Below, piece by piece: positions 37,201 to 46,934 of a stretch of DNA of 64,000 bases. The notes under the pieces were generated by a model. It saw nothing but the letters and a program-made list of their open reading frames with translations, was not told the DNA's origin and did not search any database. This DNA is from Mercenaria mercenaria. Lineage: Eukaryota > Mollusca > Bivalvia > Venerida > Veneridae. Every line of letters starts with the position of its first letter. The first letter of the stretch is position 1. The stretch is taken from positions 1 through 64,000 of the forward strand of contig NW_026463301.1 in assembly GCF_021730395.1 (NCBI RefSeq), in the 5' to 3' direction. The position numbers and the translations under genes are program-made.

Positions 37201-38289
37201 TTATTTGTTCCCGCCCCGCCCTCACGCTCTAGGCATTGAGAAGTGAGACAGGATTTTAAAGTTCTTCTGATAGAAGTTTATGTACAACAAGTGATCCCAA
37301 TGGGATGTGCCAGTTGTAACACCCTTCAAACAATTTTGATAGGGGACCACTTGAATAGTTATGTACCAGATATCTAGACTCTGGGTCTTGCAGCTTCAGG
37401 AAAGATTTTTTCTTATAAAAAAGCGACCGCAGACAAATCGCTGGACAATATGTAGGGGGCTTGCGATTTTTTAAGAAGAAAAGTGTTTTTCTTTTCCATT
37501 ACCATTGCAAAACAGAATTCTGATTGGAATAGAATGTTTTGAACTAAAGTAGAGGACCATCCAAGGATCATTCAGGCAAACTGTCATCATGTTGTTTAAG
37601 TAAAAGTGGCGGACAGACGACATACCAAGGACAGCGAGTGATCACAATAGCTGACCCCGAGCGCTTCGTGCTCAGGTGAATGAAAACATACCAGTTCTTT
37701 AAAACATCATTATTTTTATACTTACCTTATTTAGGAGGTCACTACCAATTAAACTGGAAGATAAGTGGGCATGTAAACTGATGTTGTTGATAAGTAGATG
37801 AAGCAAACCAACTGTGTCAAAAGCAGATGCCCTTGTCTTGTCAGAATATCCCGGTGCATTAATAAAACATTTGGCAATCTCCCATGGACTTTCACACCAT
37901 TTCTGCATTTCTGTATTTTTCCAGTTTGGTGCAGGTGGTGTTGAGCCATGGCATTTCAAGATTTCTTCCATTATTTCACCACATATTTTATTTGGACAGT
38001 GCTTCTTTTTTGGATAGAGGCAGTTACATTTTAACTGACCCCAAGGACACTGGTTTCTGCCGGTAGCAGGATCTTGATGACACTTATGCATTGTTTGCAG
38101 GTTTCGGAAACAACACTGGTTACATGTGATTCCATGTGAATGATTGACAACGTTAAGAATTCTGCTGTGTTCCTGTTGAACCACATCATCAACAAATTCT
38201 TCTATACCTTCCTTAAGATATTTATACGCCAGTCCACCTCTCACCCAGTTCCTATATTTGGACTTCTCTAACGTACGTTGATGGGCCAT
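26901..38289 (-). CDS. HEPN-like/CXorf38-type NACHT-LRR (NLR-like) gene, five exons
   Basis: The gene is assembled from exons at 38289-37726, 35039-34881, 34259-33987, 30160-30070 and 29731-26901. Every junction has GT/AG ends and the phases agree (0, 0, 0, 1). The ~1,305-codon product would hold a CXorf38-like Cys-rich domain (1-188), continuing with RNKLVH (193-198, HEPN RNxxxH motif), a coiled coil (~210-362), a NACHT domain (P-loop GDVGAGKSS 451-459; Walker B LIIIDGLDEW 664-673), a helical part with KSYLEFFAALYI, and LRR-like repeats to the end. NACHT proteins are ATP-switched sensors that assemble on ligand binding, and HEPN domains are often RNases, so a cytosolic immune role is inferred. 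One in-frame TAA (28223-28221, codon 866) interrupts exon 5. Either the allele is null or truncated, or the codon is read otherwise. Confidence 0.8.
28221..28223 (-). other. In-frame TAA inside exon 5
   Basis: Reads ACA TAA GGT CGA TTA on the minus strand. It keeps the frame of both flanking parts, so it is a simple nonsense codon, a sequencing error or a polymorphism. No intron with usable length could remove it. Confidence 0.8.
28221..29731 (-). CDS. HEPN-NACHT gene, exon 5, NACHT part
   Basis: The exon begins after ATTTATTTTTCAG; the first codons read LQDNLVKLYQKHYVK, a pattern typical of the pre-NACHT linker in bivalve NLR-like proteins. The only start-like codon at the head of the open frame is GTG, which supports an internal exon rather than a gene start. 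P-loop ILGDVGAGKSSF lies ~85 residues in and Walker B CLIIIDGLDEW ~300 in. Between them an unusual ~140-residue Asp/Ser/Asn-rich stretch separates the P-loop helix from the FDFLFFIPLR strand. PLLLQQLVWMYYTG and the following helices correspond to the post-NACHT winged-helix region. The open frame ends at TAA 28223-28221. Confidence 0.85.
30070..30160 (-). CDS. HEPN-NACHT gene, exon 4
   Basis: 91 bp; acceptor GTTTGTTTTTCAG, donor CATG/GTAGTC. It starts in phase 0 and leaves one base (G), which exon 5 completes with CA to give Ala. Residues QLAEKVGTKDELDDIRDHHQ and KQLKYVQAKH continue the coiled coil. A plus-strand ORF over the same bases is a shadow. Confidence 0.75.
30630..30800 (-). mobile_element. 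V-SINE copy in intron 3
   Basis: Minus-oriented: GGGGCCTCCGTGGCTGTGTC head at ~30800, TGGGTTGGAGCCTCACACG, GGAAGCCATCCGGCTGGC and CCCAGGTGCACGCCCGCG. The 3' tail is lost. With the fragment at 30910-30985 it forms a head-to-head pair. Confidence 0.75.
30910..30985 (+). mobile_element. V-SINE head fragment
   Basis: ATGACTTCAGATCACTTGCA and TGCGGGGTTGAGTCAAGAGCC match the head and B-box part of the SINE in plus orientation. Truncated and diverged; in intron 3 of the HEPN-NACHT gene. Confidence 0.5.
30986..33452 (-). other. Intron 3 body, no other gene seen
   Basis: Within the intron between exon 4 and exon 3. Contains a purine-rich stretch near 31600-31670 and otherwise AT-rich DNA. Short ORFs at 31565-31765 and 31975-32223 lack domains. 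Confidence 0.5.
33453..33712 (-). mobile_element. Degraded V-SINE copy in intron 3
   Basis: Recognisable by the tail ATTTTGTTGGGTTAAAAGGA, TTGCGACTTTTCATCC and GGAGGAAGACC (minus-oriented body) and the CACCGAGTGCTCGCGGAG head remnant. It is strongly diverged from the 19323 copy. Confidence 0.65.
33822..33960. repeat. CA-rich tract with ~47-bp duplication
   Basis: ACACACATACATACACAC-type sequence followed by two copies of CAAAGCCAACACATAAG plus GACGAAACGAACAA. It sits ~25 bp inside intron 3, so the transcript has GU-rich sequence just after the donor. Confidence 0.7.
33987..34259 (-). CDS. HEPN-NACHT gene, exon 3 (coiled coil)
   Basis: 273 bp, 91 codons, phase 0 at both ends; acceptor TCTGTGTCAG and donor AAG/GTTAGC. 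The product is Lys/Glu/Thr-rich and helical (KSKELTQTIQDAKDDISQKT, then VESEIATIKK) with heptad-like spacing. In NLR-like proteins such a segment links an N-terminal effector domain to the NACHT switch. No stop occurs in this frame, while the other frames are closed. Confidence 0.8.
34512..34667. repeat. Foldback element in intron 2
   Basis: The left arm around ATCATAACAGTAGCTTGATC pairs with GATCTAGCTGCTGTTATAAT on the right. Further pairing joins GTATTCGCCTCG with GAGCCGAATAC. Arms are ~45 bp with a few mismatches. Non-coding; possibly a MITE remnant. Confidence 0.65.
34881..35039 (-). CDS. HEPN-NACHT gene, exon 2 (RNxxxH motif)
   Basis: 159 bp, 53 codons, phase 0 at both ends, with a CAG/GTATGG donor. 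It begins TLQRRNKLVHSASMEMEDED. RNKLVH matches RNEIMH of CXorf38 at the corresponding point after the LLxLIN helix and fits the HEPN consensus RNxxxH. The rest (CIDDIIAILEDEKELKARHE) is helical and starts the coiled region. Joining exon 1 to exon 2 keeps the family order without a gap. Confidence 0.85.
35646..35913 (-). mobile_element. V-SINE copy in intron 1
   Basis: Full-length but diverged minus-oriented copy: head GGGGGCTTCCGTGACAGAGTG near 35912, CACTTACAGTGTTGAATTCC, GGAAGCTACCCAGCTTGC, and the tail GTCGCAATATGACCTAAAAT with TGTTGGTGTGAC near 35670. It is inserted in the same orientation as the gene. Confidence 0.8.
37260..37682. repeat. Dispersed repeat with AGCTGACC/GGTGAAT hairpin end
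   Basis: Contains GGGACCACTTGAATAGTTATG and GGACAGACGACATACCAAGG and finishes with AGTGATCACAATAGCTGACC followed by CGAGCGCTTCGTGCTCAGGTG. This is the same terminal design as at 25390-25425, in degraded form. It lies in intron 1. Confidence 0.6.
37726..38289 (-). CDS. HEPN-NACHT gene, exon 1 (CXorf38-like domain)
   Basis: Encodes 188 residues and ends in LLNK at a consensus donor (AAG/GTAAGT), phase 0. The Met is the first after an in-frame TAA upstream. KYRNWVRGGLAYKYLKEGIE and SPWEIAKCFI with DTVGLLHLLINN correspond to [29 protein letters not shown] and AVALLSLINS of human CXorf38, a protein of unknown function. Between them lies a Cys-rich insert (Cys 56, 59, 60, 70, 81, 88, 90, 98, 103, 113) that could bind zinc. 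CXorf38 similarity is from memory. Confidence 0.8.
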
Positions 38290-38619
38290 TCTATCGAGAA
38301 AAGAATCTTATCCCCTGTTATCTAGCTTTCGTTTTCGGTGCATGTTCTAAAAAGCATAAAAATACCTTTATAGGAAATTATCAGATTATAAATCACTCGA
38401 TTAGCCTCTGCACCTTATCTAGCTGTGTCTTCTAGCTTTCGTCTTTCAAGAGCAGTCAGAGGAAACAGCGCGCTCAACTATTGATATGGTTAATAGTCAA
38501 ATAGGACATTTCTGAGGAAAAAAGCACTATCACTGGATTGATTAATTAATGCCCCTACGCCGATGTGGATAATGGTGTTGGACAAACATTTTCAATAAAT
38601 CAAATCAATTTAGAATAAA
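38290..38619. other. Upstream region of the HEPN-NACHT gene
   Basis: Should hold the 5' UTR and promoter of the minus-strand gene, or a further noncoding exon. No TATA box or initiator can be singled out. Confidence 0.3.
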
Positions 38620-39240
38620 ATAGATATCTAGTGTAAGTGCATGAAAACAATAACCAGAATTTCTAAGTATAAAAGGGACATAATTCATGATATATATTGT
38701 CAAATGTTTTGACCTTATGTCTGACTCAAATATATTTTTAATGTGACAAAGATAAGAGCGGAAGTGCATAAAACTTTAACCCGACATTCAAAGAGAAAAG
38801 AAAACATAATTCATGAAATATTTGAGCCAAAGTTATAATTCTTTTGTCATGTGGTGCCAATACTGATATGTGGCAACTATTATAGTTTGAATCACAATGA
38901 ACTAAAGTGAAAGTGCATAACCTGAAATTCTAAGTAAACGGGGGCAGGGGAGAGGATGAGGGGCACTATTCATGAACAACTGGTGTCAGGGCTGTTGCCT
39001 TTGTTTCAAATGATGTTGGTCATTACGTGAAAGAACTTCAATTATAATCAAATCCGTTTAGTTATAACAGAGAGTGCAAGTTTGTCGTCAGAACTTTAAC
39101 CTGAAATGCTATTTAATGTGGAATAATTCATGAAATACTGGTGCCAGAGTTAATGCTTTAGTTTCATATGATATGAGTCATGATGAAAAACAGCTATTTA
39201 AATTTGAAGGAAATCTGTCAAGTAGAAACTGAAAATAAAT
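38620..39240. repeat. Tandem satellite, ~150-bp units (about 4)
   Basis: Units carry CATAATTCATGAAATA, TGCATAAAACTTTAACCTGA and GCCAAAGTTATAATTCTTTT variants. The same family, in reverse orientation, makes up 50595-50783 and 51478-51938 (compare AATATTTCATGAATTATCTC). Degenerate. Confidence 0.7.
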
Positions 39241-40936
39241 GAATTAAAATTTTATAATATGTCAATTCAATTTATATACTTTAAATGAGTGACTGTCTGT
39301 GAATGTTTTTATTATATATAGCATCATTATTGACCAAACAAATTGCCAAATGCCTATGGGTAATGTAGGGTAGCTCTCCTCATACTTCATATAAACAAAC
39401 TAAAAATCATTTTAGAAAAAAAAACGTTTATATGAGCACCCCATAAACGAAACACTTGATCAGCCCCTTCACTAGTCTTGTAATTAACATGTGTGCTACA
39501 CAAACTATGTTAAAGTACATATGTTTGGTCATGTGCATGTAGATGTACACGGTGACATACCAATATTATTTACTTTATACTTATTTAAATCATTATATTT
39601 TGTTAAAACTAAACTAGAGTACTATAGACAGGAGTATGTACATTCTGCGTTTATGAACTGTTACTTATATATGCAGTATCGAATATGACTACAGGCAGTA
39701 CACTAAGCGTACAATAAATAGTATTGTACAATTTAACTGAACTGTCAAAACGTCGGCTCACATTATGTTCTGTTCACGCCTTTATAAGATTAACATGAAA
39801 GCCAGAAAAATGTTTTGACAGGTCAGTTAAATAGTACAGTACATTCTTTTTAGGTATATGATACTTTAGTGCCACCAATAACATCAGTACTGCCTTTAGA
39901 GCTACTCTTTATGAACGAATATTACAGTATCAATGGCTTCCTCTTTCCTTTACATATCTAGAAATAAATAAAGAAAACATTACGTGATGACTACAACTTA
40001 AATTAGTGTTAATCGGTTATGAGCATAAAAATCAAAACTTACCGTTTAGTAATTCACGTCAAATTTCAATGTTGTTTATATATATGAAACATGTTTTCAC
40101 AAAGGTCAAGTGCCAGTTTTGGCGGGAACTATAAATAGAAATTTAGACGGTGAGCGTGTAAAGGTGAACAAATATTGTATAGAATGCAGGTTACATAGCA
40201 GTAATTCTGTCAAAAATGTTGTCAGAAAAAGTCCCTGATAAATGGATCCCAATTATTCAAACTTTAGTGCATTTCGGCATAAACCAATGGCAAAATGCGC
40301 ATATTTTTACTCGTAAAGTGTATTTTACATTAACTTAGACACATTTCATGCTAAATTCACATGTTCTCAGGTTGTTTAGGTTGCAACACACTAAAAATCT
40401 GTTCTTCTTTATTCTATATAAATTGACATATTTCTAATGGCCGCAACACACATCAGGACCCATTTTAAATGTCTGTAACTTACATTTCCTTGAAGAATAT
40501 TGTCATTGCTGAATAAAGATCAAAAGAAAAGTGGGGTCATGTTTAATGCAAGAAAAATATTTTCATTCAAACACACAAACTGCAAAATCAGCTAAAATAT
40601 GAGACTCCAAATTATAGTAGTGGTGTATGATTTAAGTTTCCATGACATATTCTTTCATGTCTACCATTATGCGACTACCATTTTTGGGCCATTTTTTATT
40701 AAGTGTCTGTATTATTTTACTTGAAAACGAAAACAGGGTGTTTATGTAACCGGTTCAAGTTTTCCGTCTATTTCAATTTCCTATTTTTTGCGTTTAGTGG
40801 TTTTATACCTGTTCTGTTTGTTTATCTGTGTTGGGTGAATTATCGTTCTTTAGCTCATTCAGGTATATCTCACTCCCGCGTTTTTACCTGAGTTGTTGTC
40901 ACCTGGGTTGTTCTCTACGACCACGGAGCTTGTCAG
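39241..40936. other. Intergenic, no gene seen
   Basis: AT-rich; short ORFs without domains. Confidence 0.5.
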
Positions 40937-41005
40937 ATGATTTGGTCATTCAGTTTGTTGGTCGTGGCTACATACATCTTTGCGGCTGGGTTCTGTAATA
41001 CATCA
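40937..41005 (+). CDS. Possible signal-peptide exon
   Basis: ATG followed by IWSFSLLVVATYIFAAG and FCNTS is a good secretory signal peptide, ending at a weak donor-like CAG/GTTCGC. No partner exon is found downstream on the plus strand, so this may be chance or the relic of a first exon. Reported only as a lead. Confidence 0.2.
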
Positions 41006-41009
41006 GGTT

Positions 41010-42040
41010 CGCTTCTATATGTATTTCATATATTAATTGTGAATAGTGTTAAAGTGATAATTATTACGTTACATATATCAGGCCCGTAGCTACACTGAAG
41101 CACAGGGAGGTCGGTGCCTCCCTGTTTTTCTGCAAAGATTATGAGAAAAAAAGTTATGTTTTGAGACAACATCTTTTAAAGCGTAACGAGCTGAGGGACT
41201 ATTATTATTATTATTACGTTTTATTTTGTTCAAATGTTTTCTCCCGTTTGTTTTTAATATCACGAATAATTACATCATAGCATAATTTAATTTTTGTACA
41301 TGCTATGCGCCCGTTAGTTTATATTCCAGACTATAGTTGGGTCATGTACTTGAGAACGAAGTTTTGGCGCATTGCGTATAGACTTATGACGTGGTCAAGA
41401 ACTACCATTAGAGCAAGCTACCTTAATCATCAGTCAGTACAGCTGAGATAGAAAGCATGTACTCAAGTGTTAAGAGAACTGTAACTGACTTACGTAACCT
41501 AAAAGTTGAAAGCAAAAATACAATTTTGCATGTGCACAAAACTGACAAATACTTGAACTTTGCAAGTGCTGTTAAAAGTTGGACCAAAACCAAAAATCTT
41601 AGAATCAATTTACATTGTTAATTTTGAAATTGGGAGCTGTGATACAGCTTCAAAAAGATCTTGATAAGTTCAGTGTGAGTCGAGTCCTTGGATCCTAAGT
41701 CCTAGCGACGCTTGACCTGTCGTCAACATACATTTAAAATATTTGAAATGAGATGCATGTACACTATTTTTTACATTCTTTTGTGTAACGCGATAGACTA
41801 TATCATATCTATTTATATCATTAGACATCAATAAATCATAAAAAGGCCAATTATGTATCAGGTTGTAGATGAAAATGTGTTCTAAATCGTTGATTTGTTC
41901 TTTAATGATCATTGTTATAAACTAGAGTAACTAGAAAAGTACTGGTAATTTCCAGGAAATTATGGTAGTTGGCTAGTACTGGTACTTAATTGCCAGAAAA
42001 TATGTTTAATCATTAAGATGGTATTGAACTGTGTAGTCTC
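41010..42040. other. Intergenic, no gene seen
   Basis: Holds a small stem around GGGAGGTCGGTGCCTCCCTG near 41105 (dispersed-repeat wording) and a short ATT microsatellite near 41203-41215. No gene. Confidence 0.5.
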
Positions 42041-42220
42041 CCAGCCAGCATGACTATATTGACCCGATATAGGTATAATGTCGGAATGTCGGCAAAATGT
42101 GCCGATGCAGAGCCGACGTCGGGCCGTTGTAGTGCCGCAAAATATTGAAATCGGTAGATCGACATCAATCAGTGTAACTATTTCGTACGTCGGATTGACA
42201 TCGGGCCGATATTGGATTCT
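42041..42220 (+). repeat. CCGATATCGG-type repeat block, left copy
   Basis: Begins CCAGCCAGCATGACTATATT and is built from CCGATAT, GTCGG and GCCGACGTCGGGCC variants. A related block in opposite orientation ends at 55257 (ATGCTAGCTACC). The pair could be terminal inverted repeats of a 13.2-kb element or two independent insertions. Confidence 0.6.
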
Positions 42221-43043
42221 CTAATATAACTATAAATCATTAACAAGATTAACAAGATAATGCAACATTTTCAAAAAGTGTACATATAGTAGTAAGTAAT
42301 CTAATTGCTTATATGTGCTCATTTATTAAGCAAATGTGATATATGCCAGAATTAATCAAACTAGGTTCCAAACAAAATTTGTAGACAGTGTTTATCAAAA
42401 TTTTATATGTAATAAAGGGAGGTAATAATTAAGATGCATTTTTATTTTATTTGTAAAATGTCGTCATAGACATATTTATATTTACAAAACATCGAAAATA
42501 TAAATTTGTTTAAAATTCTAATTGAACAATTTTCAACAATTAGTGTTAAGAATATTCAGAAAGCTTACGTAACTGTATACAAGATGCAGTCATGTCCAGA
42601 AATGAGACCGTGTTTTGAAGAGTATTGTCCCTTGATTATTAAGCCAGATCGGTTAAATTTGGTTGTTTCCCTTTATACCATCTTAACGCGAGTATCGACT
42701 TTTGTTAATCTCTCTTATCTTGATAATCTTGACCTTACACTGTTTTGTTAATTAGGGGTATTGCGACAACATTGTGAAACTTTTTACACAAGCGGAGTTT
42801 ATGTACCTTGCCCGAGGCAATTTGCAGTGTATTCCTCAAATTGGTGATTTTGAATGATAATCGGGTTTTTGTTTCAAAATTGAGAGCCGGGAAGGATATT
42901 CCCATATTAGATATGTATTTAAACTTTTGATTATATCTTTTAAGGGCAAAATATATGTGAATTATAAATTAAAAGTTAATTAATTAAAAAATAATTTTTG
43001 AAAGGACCATGTATGATAAGTAATAGTTATAGTATGTGTGAGA
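42221..43043. other. Intergenic, no gene seen
   Basis: Contains CAAATTGGTGATTTTGAATG near 42838, repeated directly near 53346, and AAGGACCATGTATGATAAG near 43001, repeated inverted at 53213-53231. An 81-codon ORF at 42506-42751 has no domain. Confidence 0.5.
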
Positions 43044-43189
43044 GTGTGTTACCAGGATATATCAGAGCTAGGGGTACATCGAGGGTATTTTTCTCTGCAC
43101 ATATCGTCGAGGCCGGTAGGCCGAGACAGATATGTGAAGAGAAAAATAACGAGATGTACCCCTAGCTCTGATATATCCTGGTAACACAC
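43044..43189. repeat. Long perfect foldback
   Basis: TGTGTTACCAGGATATATCA and the following GAGCTAGGGGTACATC recur inverted at the right end; arms of ~60 bp including TATTTTTCTCT are almost perfect. The loop is ~25 bp of GC-rich sequence. The arm identity suggests a recent insertion or ongoing palindrome maintenance. Confidence 0.85.
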
Positions 43190-43685
43190 GAGCACTACAT
43201 ATTATAACTGTTTTATCGCATAGTTTATCATTAAAATTTATATATCATTTTCATTTAAATTTGTTTATTATTATTTTTACTATTTTGATTCCCTTTCTGC
43301 GCCTCGCTGACTGAAACACTAAAACTTCTGTTTTAGAAAATGTGTTCCCCAGATAAAGTACCCAACAAATTTCTGCATTGGTTTTAAATCTTTGCATTTC
43401 ATTGCCCAGACATATTGTAAAACTTGTTGTTTTGTTTGTAAAAAAAATCAAAGAAAAAGAAACATTTGAGAAATCTCAGAATTTCATATATTTCATGTAT
43501 TTCTGAATTTGGCAATAACTATCAAGTTTTTGAAATATTCTAGTTTATTTATTCTTTTACTTTATAAAATTAATGTAGGTGTTTGTGACAATTCTTTCTC
43601 TGTGAACTGTAAATTGGAGCTAAAATCATCTTTTCTTTGAAAGGAAAAAATTATACTCCCTTGATAGGGCCTCAATAGAGAAAAA

Positions 43686-43815
43686 GTGTTCCGATATATA
43701 TCGGAACAGTTTTACTGTGCTGATATATATCGGAACACTTTTTTTCTTATGAAACTCCATAGAGATTTCCGTGTTGATATATATCGCAACAGTTTTGTAA
43801 GATATCAGCACAGTT
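43686..43815. repeat. Cluster of GATATATATC palindromes
   Basis: TTCCGATATATATCGGAA at ~43690, CTGATATATATCGGAACA at ~43720, GTTGATATATATCGCAAC at ~43773 and a fourth degraded one (GATATCAGCACAG) near 43802. Each is followed by a GTTTT run. Short ORFs on both strands here are by-products. Confidence 0.7.
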
Positions 43816-44689
43816 TTGTAGTAATAATGTGTGTTACTATGTATAACATGCTGCAAAGATCAAAGGAAAATTGCCGCACTATGCGATAAGGCACAGTTTT
43901 AGCCCCCAAATTTTGAAGAAAATGAAAATAAAACTACATCTCAACGATATGAATTATTTGAAAGATAAAGGATTAATCTTGCATTTTATAAAGAAAAAAT
44001 GCAACAGTTTTGCCTAAAAAGTCATGATACATGGTCTAGTTTCATGCCATCAACACAGATTTTGTACATTTTTAGACATTTTCGTGCACTTTATCACCAA
44101 AATACGATACGAGCGCAGGGGAGAACAATTTAATTTTTGGATATGTTTTGAGGATTGCAAAAACACGAAGATGATACATGAGAGAAAATTGTTCTAAAGT
44201 GCGCTCGTAGTAAATTTTGAACAAATACGGTATTTTCGTCGGAAAAATTCTACTCAAAAAATAGCCATGTAAAGGGACGAAACTCTTGATCTCCTTGAAG
44301 AGCTTGGCGTAAAGGTAAATAAAACATGTTGTGACGTAATGCGGAAGTGATATCGGTTGCTTGAAAAATGGATTTTTGTCAAATTACAGGTAAATTAGAC
44401 CTTTGATAGTATTTGCATAGCATTTTAAGAAGTTCTCGTTATCATTAACATATAACCATCGATTTATTTCAATGCTGTTAGCGTGTCATACAAAAATTAC
44501 GTTATTATTACTTGATCAGTCGGCGAAATCTTGACTTGGTAAAACTCGTAAAAGATTTTTAGATTCTGTAAAATATTATACTAAATACGCGTTAAATGAA
44601 CCAGATCTAAATATACACGGTACTAACTTGGTTACACAATAGAGGAACTTGTGTAAGGCAGCTATTTAATCAGAATTGGCTATTCCAGA

Positions 44690-45010
44690 ACATTCCCCCA
44701 TTGTGTTGTGGAAGGGGGTGTGTGTGTGGGGGGTGGGGGGTAATTTACAGGGAGGTTTCTAGAGGGAAAGAGGGGGTGCATTTTGTTTGTGTAATGTGGA
44801 AGCAGTTCTAAAGAAGAGGGAGGGAGCATTTTACAAATAAATTAGAATTGGGGGTCTTTGGAAATTGGAATTACCCAGTAGGGGTATTGTCGGGGAAGTG
44901 GGTGGGGGGTATTTTGAGTTAACCGGGTTGTAGAAGGGTAGGAAAATATGTTTTCGAGAGGACGGGTTCTTTTTTCTAAAGAACTACTTCCGGGGTGGGG
45001 TGGGGGTATC
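44690..45010 (+). repeat. G-rich tract with many GGG runs
   Basis: Repeated runs such as GGGGGGTGGGGGG, GGGAAGTGGGTGGGGGG and GGGGTGGGGTGGGGG within ~300 bp on the plus strand. Several windows satisfy the simple four-run G-quadruplex pattern. No gene. Confidence 0.7.
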
Positions 45011-45711
45011 TGAATTTCTGAAATGGTCCGTTTATTCAAGGTTTATCTTCGAGTCCCAGCCAAGATTGGTTGCACATTCTTCTCAGACCTTGTTTTAATG
45101 TTGGAAGTGTCTAGCCGTCCAGTAACTGGATACCTAGCCTGCATTCTAGTTGTCTGGTCAGCTATAAAATACTCAGGGGGATTTTCTAGTCGTCCGGTAA
45201 TAGATTTCCTAATGAATAAGTAATAATACCTGTCATTTACTAAAGATATCAATACTTATCTTCAAAAAAATAATGTGTGCATACATACTAAAGATTTAGT
45301 TTTAATTGTCTCGAATAAATCAATGCATAATGCCGAAATCAATGATGGCAGTGTCGTCACTCATTATTAAAATCTGTTCATCTGGTGGCGGGAAAAATAA
45401 TGCTTTGTGGGATCGGAATTTTTAAATTTTAACAACTTTTTCACTGGATTTTCAAAAATAGGACAGTTTTAAAATACTTACAGGTTTCATATTTTAGTAT
45501 ATCAAAACTTTTAGAAAAACAGCAGTTAAGCATTCATAATTAGAAATCTAACCCATTTTATTTCGAAATAAAAGTCAAAAGCTTTCCATTCATCAATTTA
45601 TTTTATAAATTTGTGTTTTAAGAATTAAAGTTTAGGCCGTTAGAATAACATCACTTTTTACAAAATAACATGGACGTTTGGCGATCAATGATGTGTAACC
45701 AGGCTATTAGG

Positions 45712-45755
45712 TCAGCCAAATTCTTTCATAAAATTTTATGAAAGAATTTGGCTGA
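45712..45755. repeat. 44-bp perfect palindrome
   Basis: TCAGCCAAATTCTTTCATAA followed directly by its exact complement ending GGCTGA; no loop. Such loopless palindromes are unstable, so its persistence is notable. Confidence 0.9.
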
Positions 45756-45859
45756 TTTATCATTTACAAAATTAGAATATCAACGGATTTGTATACAAAC
45801 ACGCTCTCATTCGTTAATATCGACTTCTAGTCGATGAAAATACTTTGGTTTGTTTAAGA

Positions 45860-46027
45860 AATAATATATCTCATCCAGTGATTTGTTGTTGAATAAATCA
45901 TTGTTTGGAGTAAAGTTGTGAAGGAATTATATCACGAGGGTACAGCCCGAGTGATATAATAATACGCGTCTTAACGACAAACAATGATTTATTCAAGAGC
46001 AAATCACTAAATGAGATATATATTATT
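45860..46027. repeat. Foldback with ~48-bp arms
   Basis: AATATATCTCATCCAGTGAT and AATAAATCATTGTTTG on the left match inverted copies on the right (CAATGATTTATTC, ATCACTAAATGAGATATATA). The loop includes a second small inverted pair, ATTATATCACGAGGG and GCCCGAGTGATATAAT. Confidence 0.8.
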
Positions 46028-46934
46028 TCGATTCTAACACGTTACCAAGGTTTTTTTACGTACATCCTTGATGACATTCATTAAGTATTTGCCCATTTTC
46101 AATCGGTTTCTTTTCCAGCGCGCTGCTAGCCGTTTGATGCCATGACGTAATAATTGTGACGTCAGAACAGTGATTTGTTGTATAATAATTCACTGTTTTC
46201 TGTTTTTCTGCCTTCTGTGTTTAATAGGAAATAAATCGGATCGTGCTCGAATTTCACACAATATTTTGTTTACACAGAAAATAACAGTTGAAACTATATA
46301 TATAAAATCATTACTTATTCAGACTAGAAAAACACCTGAGGTCAGGATTTGCTAGTCGTCCGGTACCCAGCTAGCAGGCTAGAATCCAATTACCAGACGG
46401 CTAGACACTTACTTTAATGTTTGTAACAGTATACATTTTATAGCACACAACGTGACTGTGTCGTAATCGCTTGTACGTTTTTCGACAGAACATTATTAAG
46501 TAAACCATGTCATGTTAAAAATATGGAAATGTCTAGATGTCTTGTAACCAATGCCTAGCCAGAGTTCTAGCTGTGAGGTAACCAGATGTATCTAGCACAT
46601 CCTTAAGTGTTTCTTTTCATCATCTGGTTACGTCATGTGATTGATATTTATGTTAGGAAAACAGCTTCTTATGAAATTGTAATTGTCATTGTTTAAAAGG
46701 GTTCCAGTTATGTTTTTGTTGTTGTTTTACTAATTTTGTCCAATATAAGATTGAATGATACATTTTGTAATGTAACGATTAAGAGTTAATCGTGTTCGAA
46801 GATTTGATTCACAGAAAATAATTAGAATTTTGATAAGATCCGCTTTAAGCATGCTTATGACGTGAGCACAAAAGTACAAATTTGTTTTTTTTTTATATAT
46901 AAAATGCCATTAGATATGATCCGTGGCAAAATAC

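Larger units (their letters stand above)
35040..37725 (-). other. Intron 1 of the HEPN-NACHT gene
   Basis: GTAAGT donor at 37725 and a TTTTTTTTTGCATTATTAG acceptor ending at 35040. The intron holds a V-SINE (35646-35913) and a dispersed repeat with a hairpin end (37260-37682). An 88-bp exon-like stretch at 36511-36598 has splice signals but the wrong phase. Confidence 0.75.
45094..46425. mobile_element. Composite element with ~90-bp inverted ends
   Basis: Left end TGGAAGTGTCTAGCCGTCC with CTGGATACCTAGCCTGC recurs inverted at 46335-46425 (GCTAGAATCCAATTACCAG, ACGGCTAGACACTTACTTTA). The interior holds two further foldbacks (45712-45755 and 45860-46027) but no transposase. Probably a non-autonomous DNA transposon or an inverted duplication. 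Confidence 0.55.
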
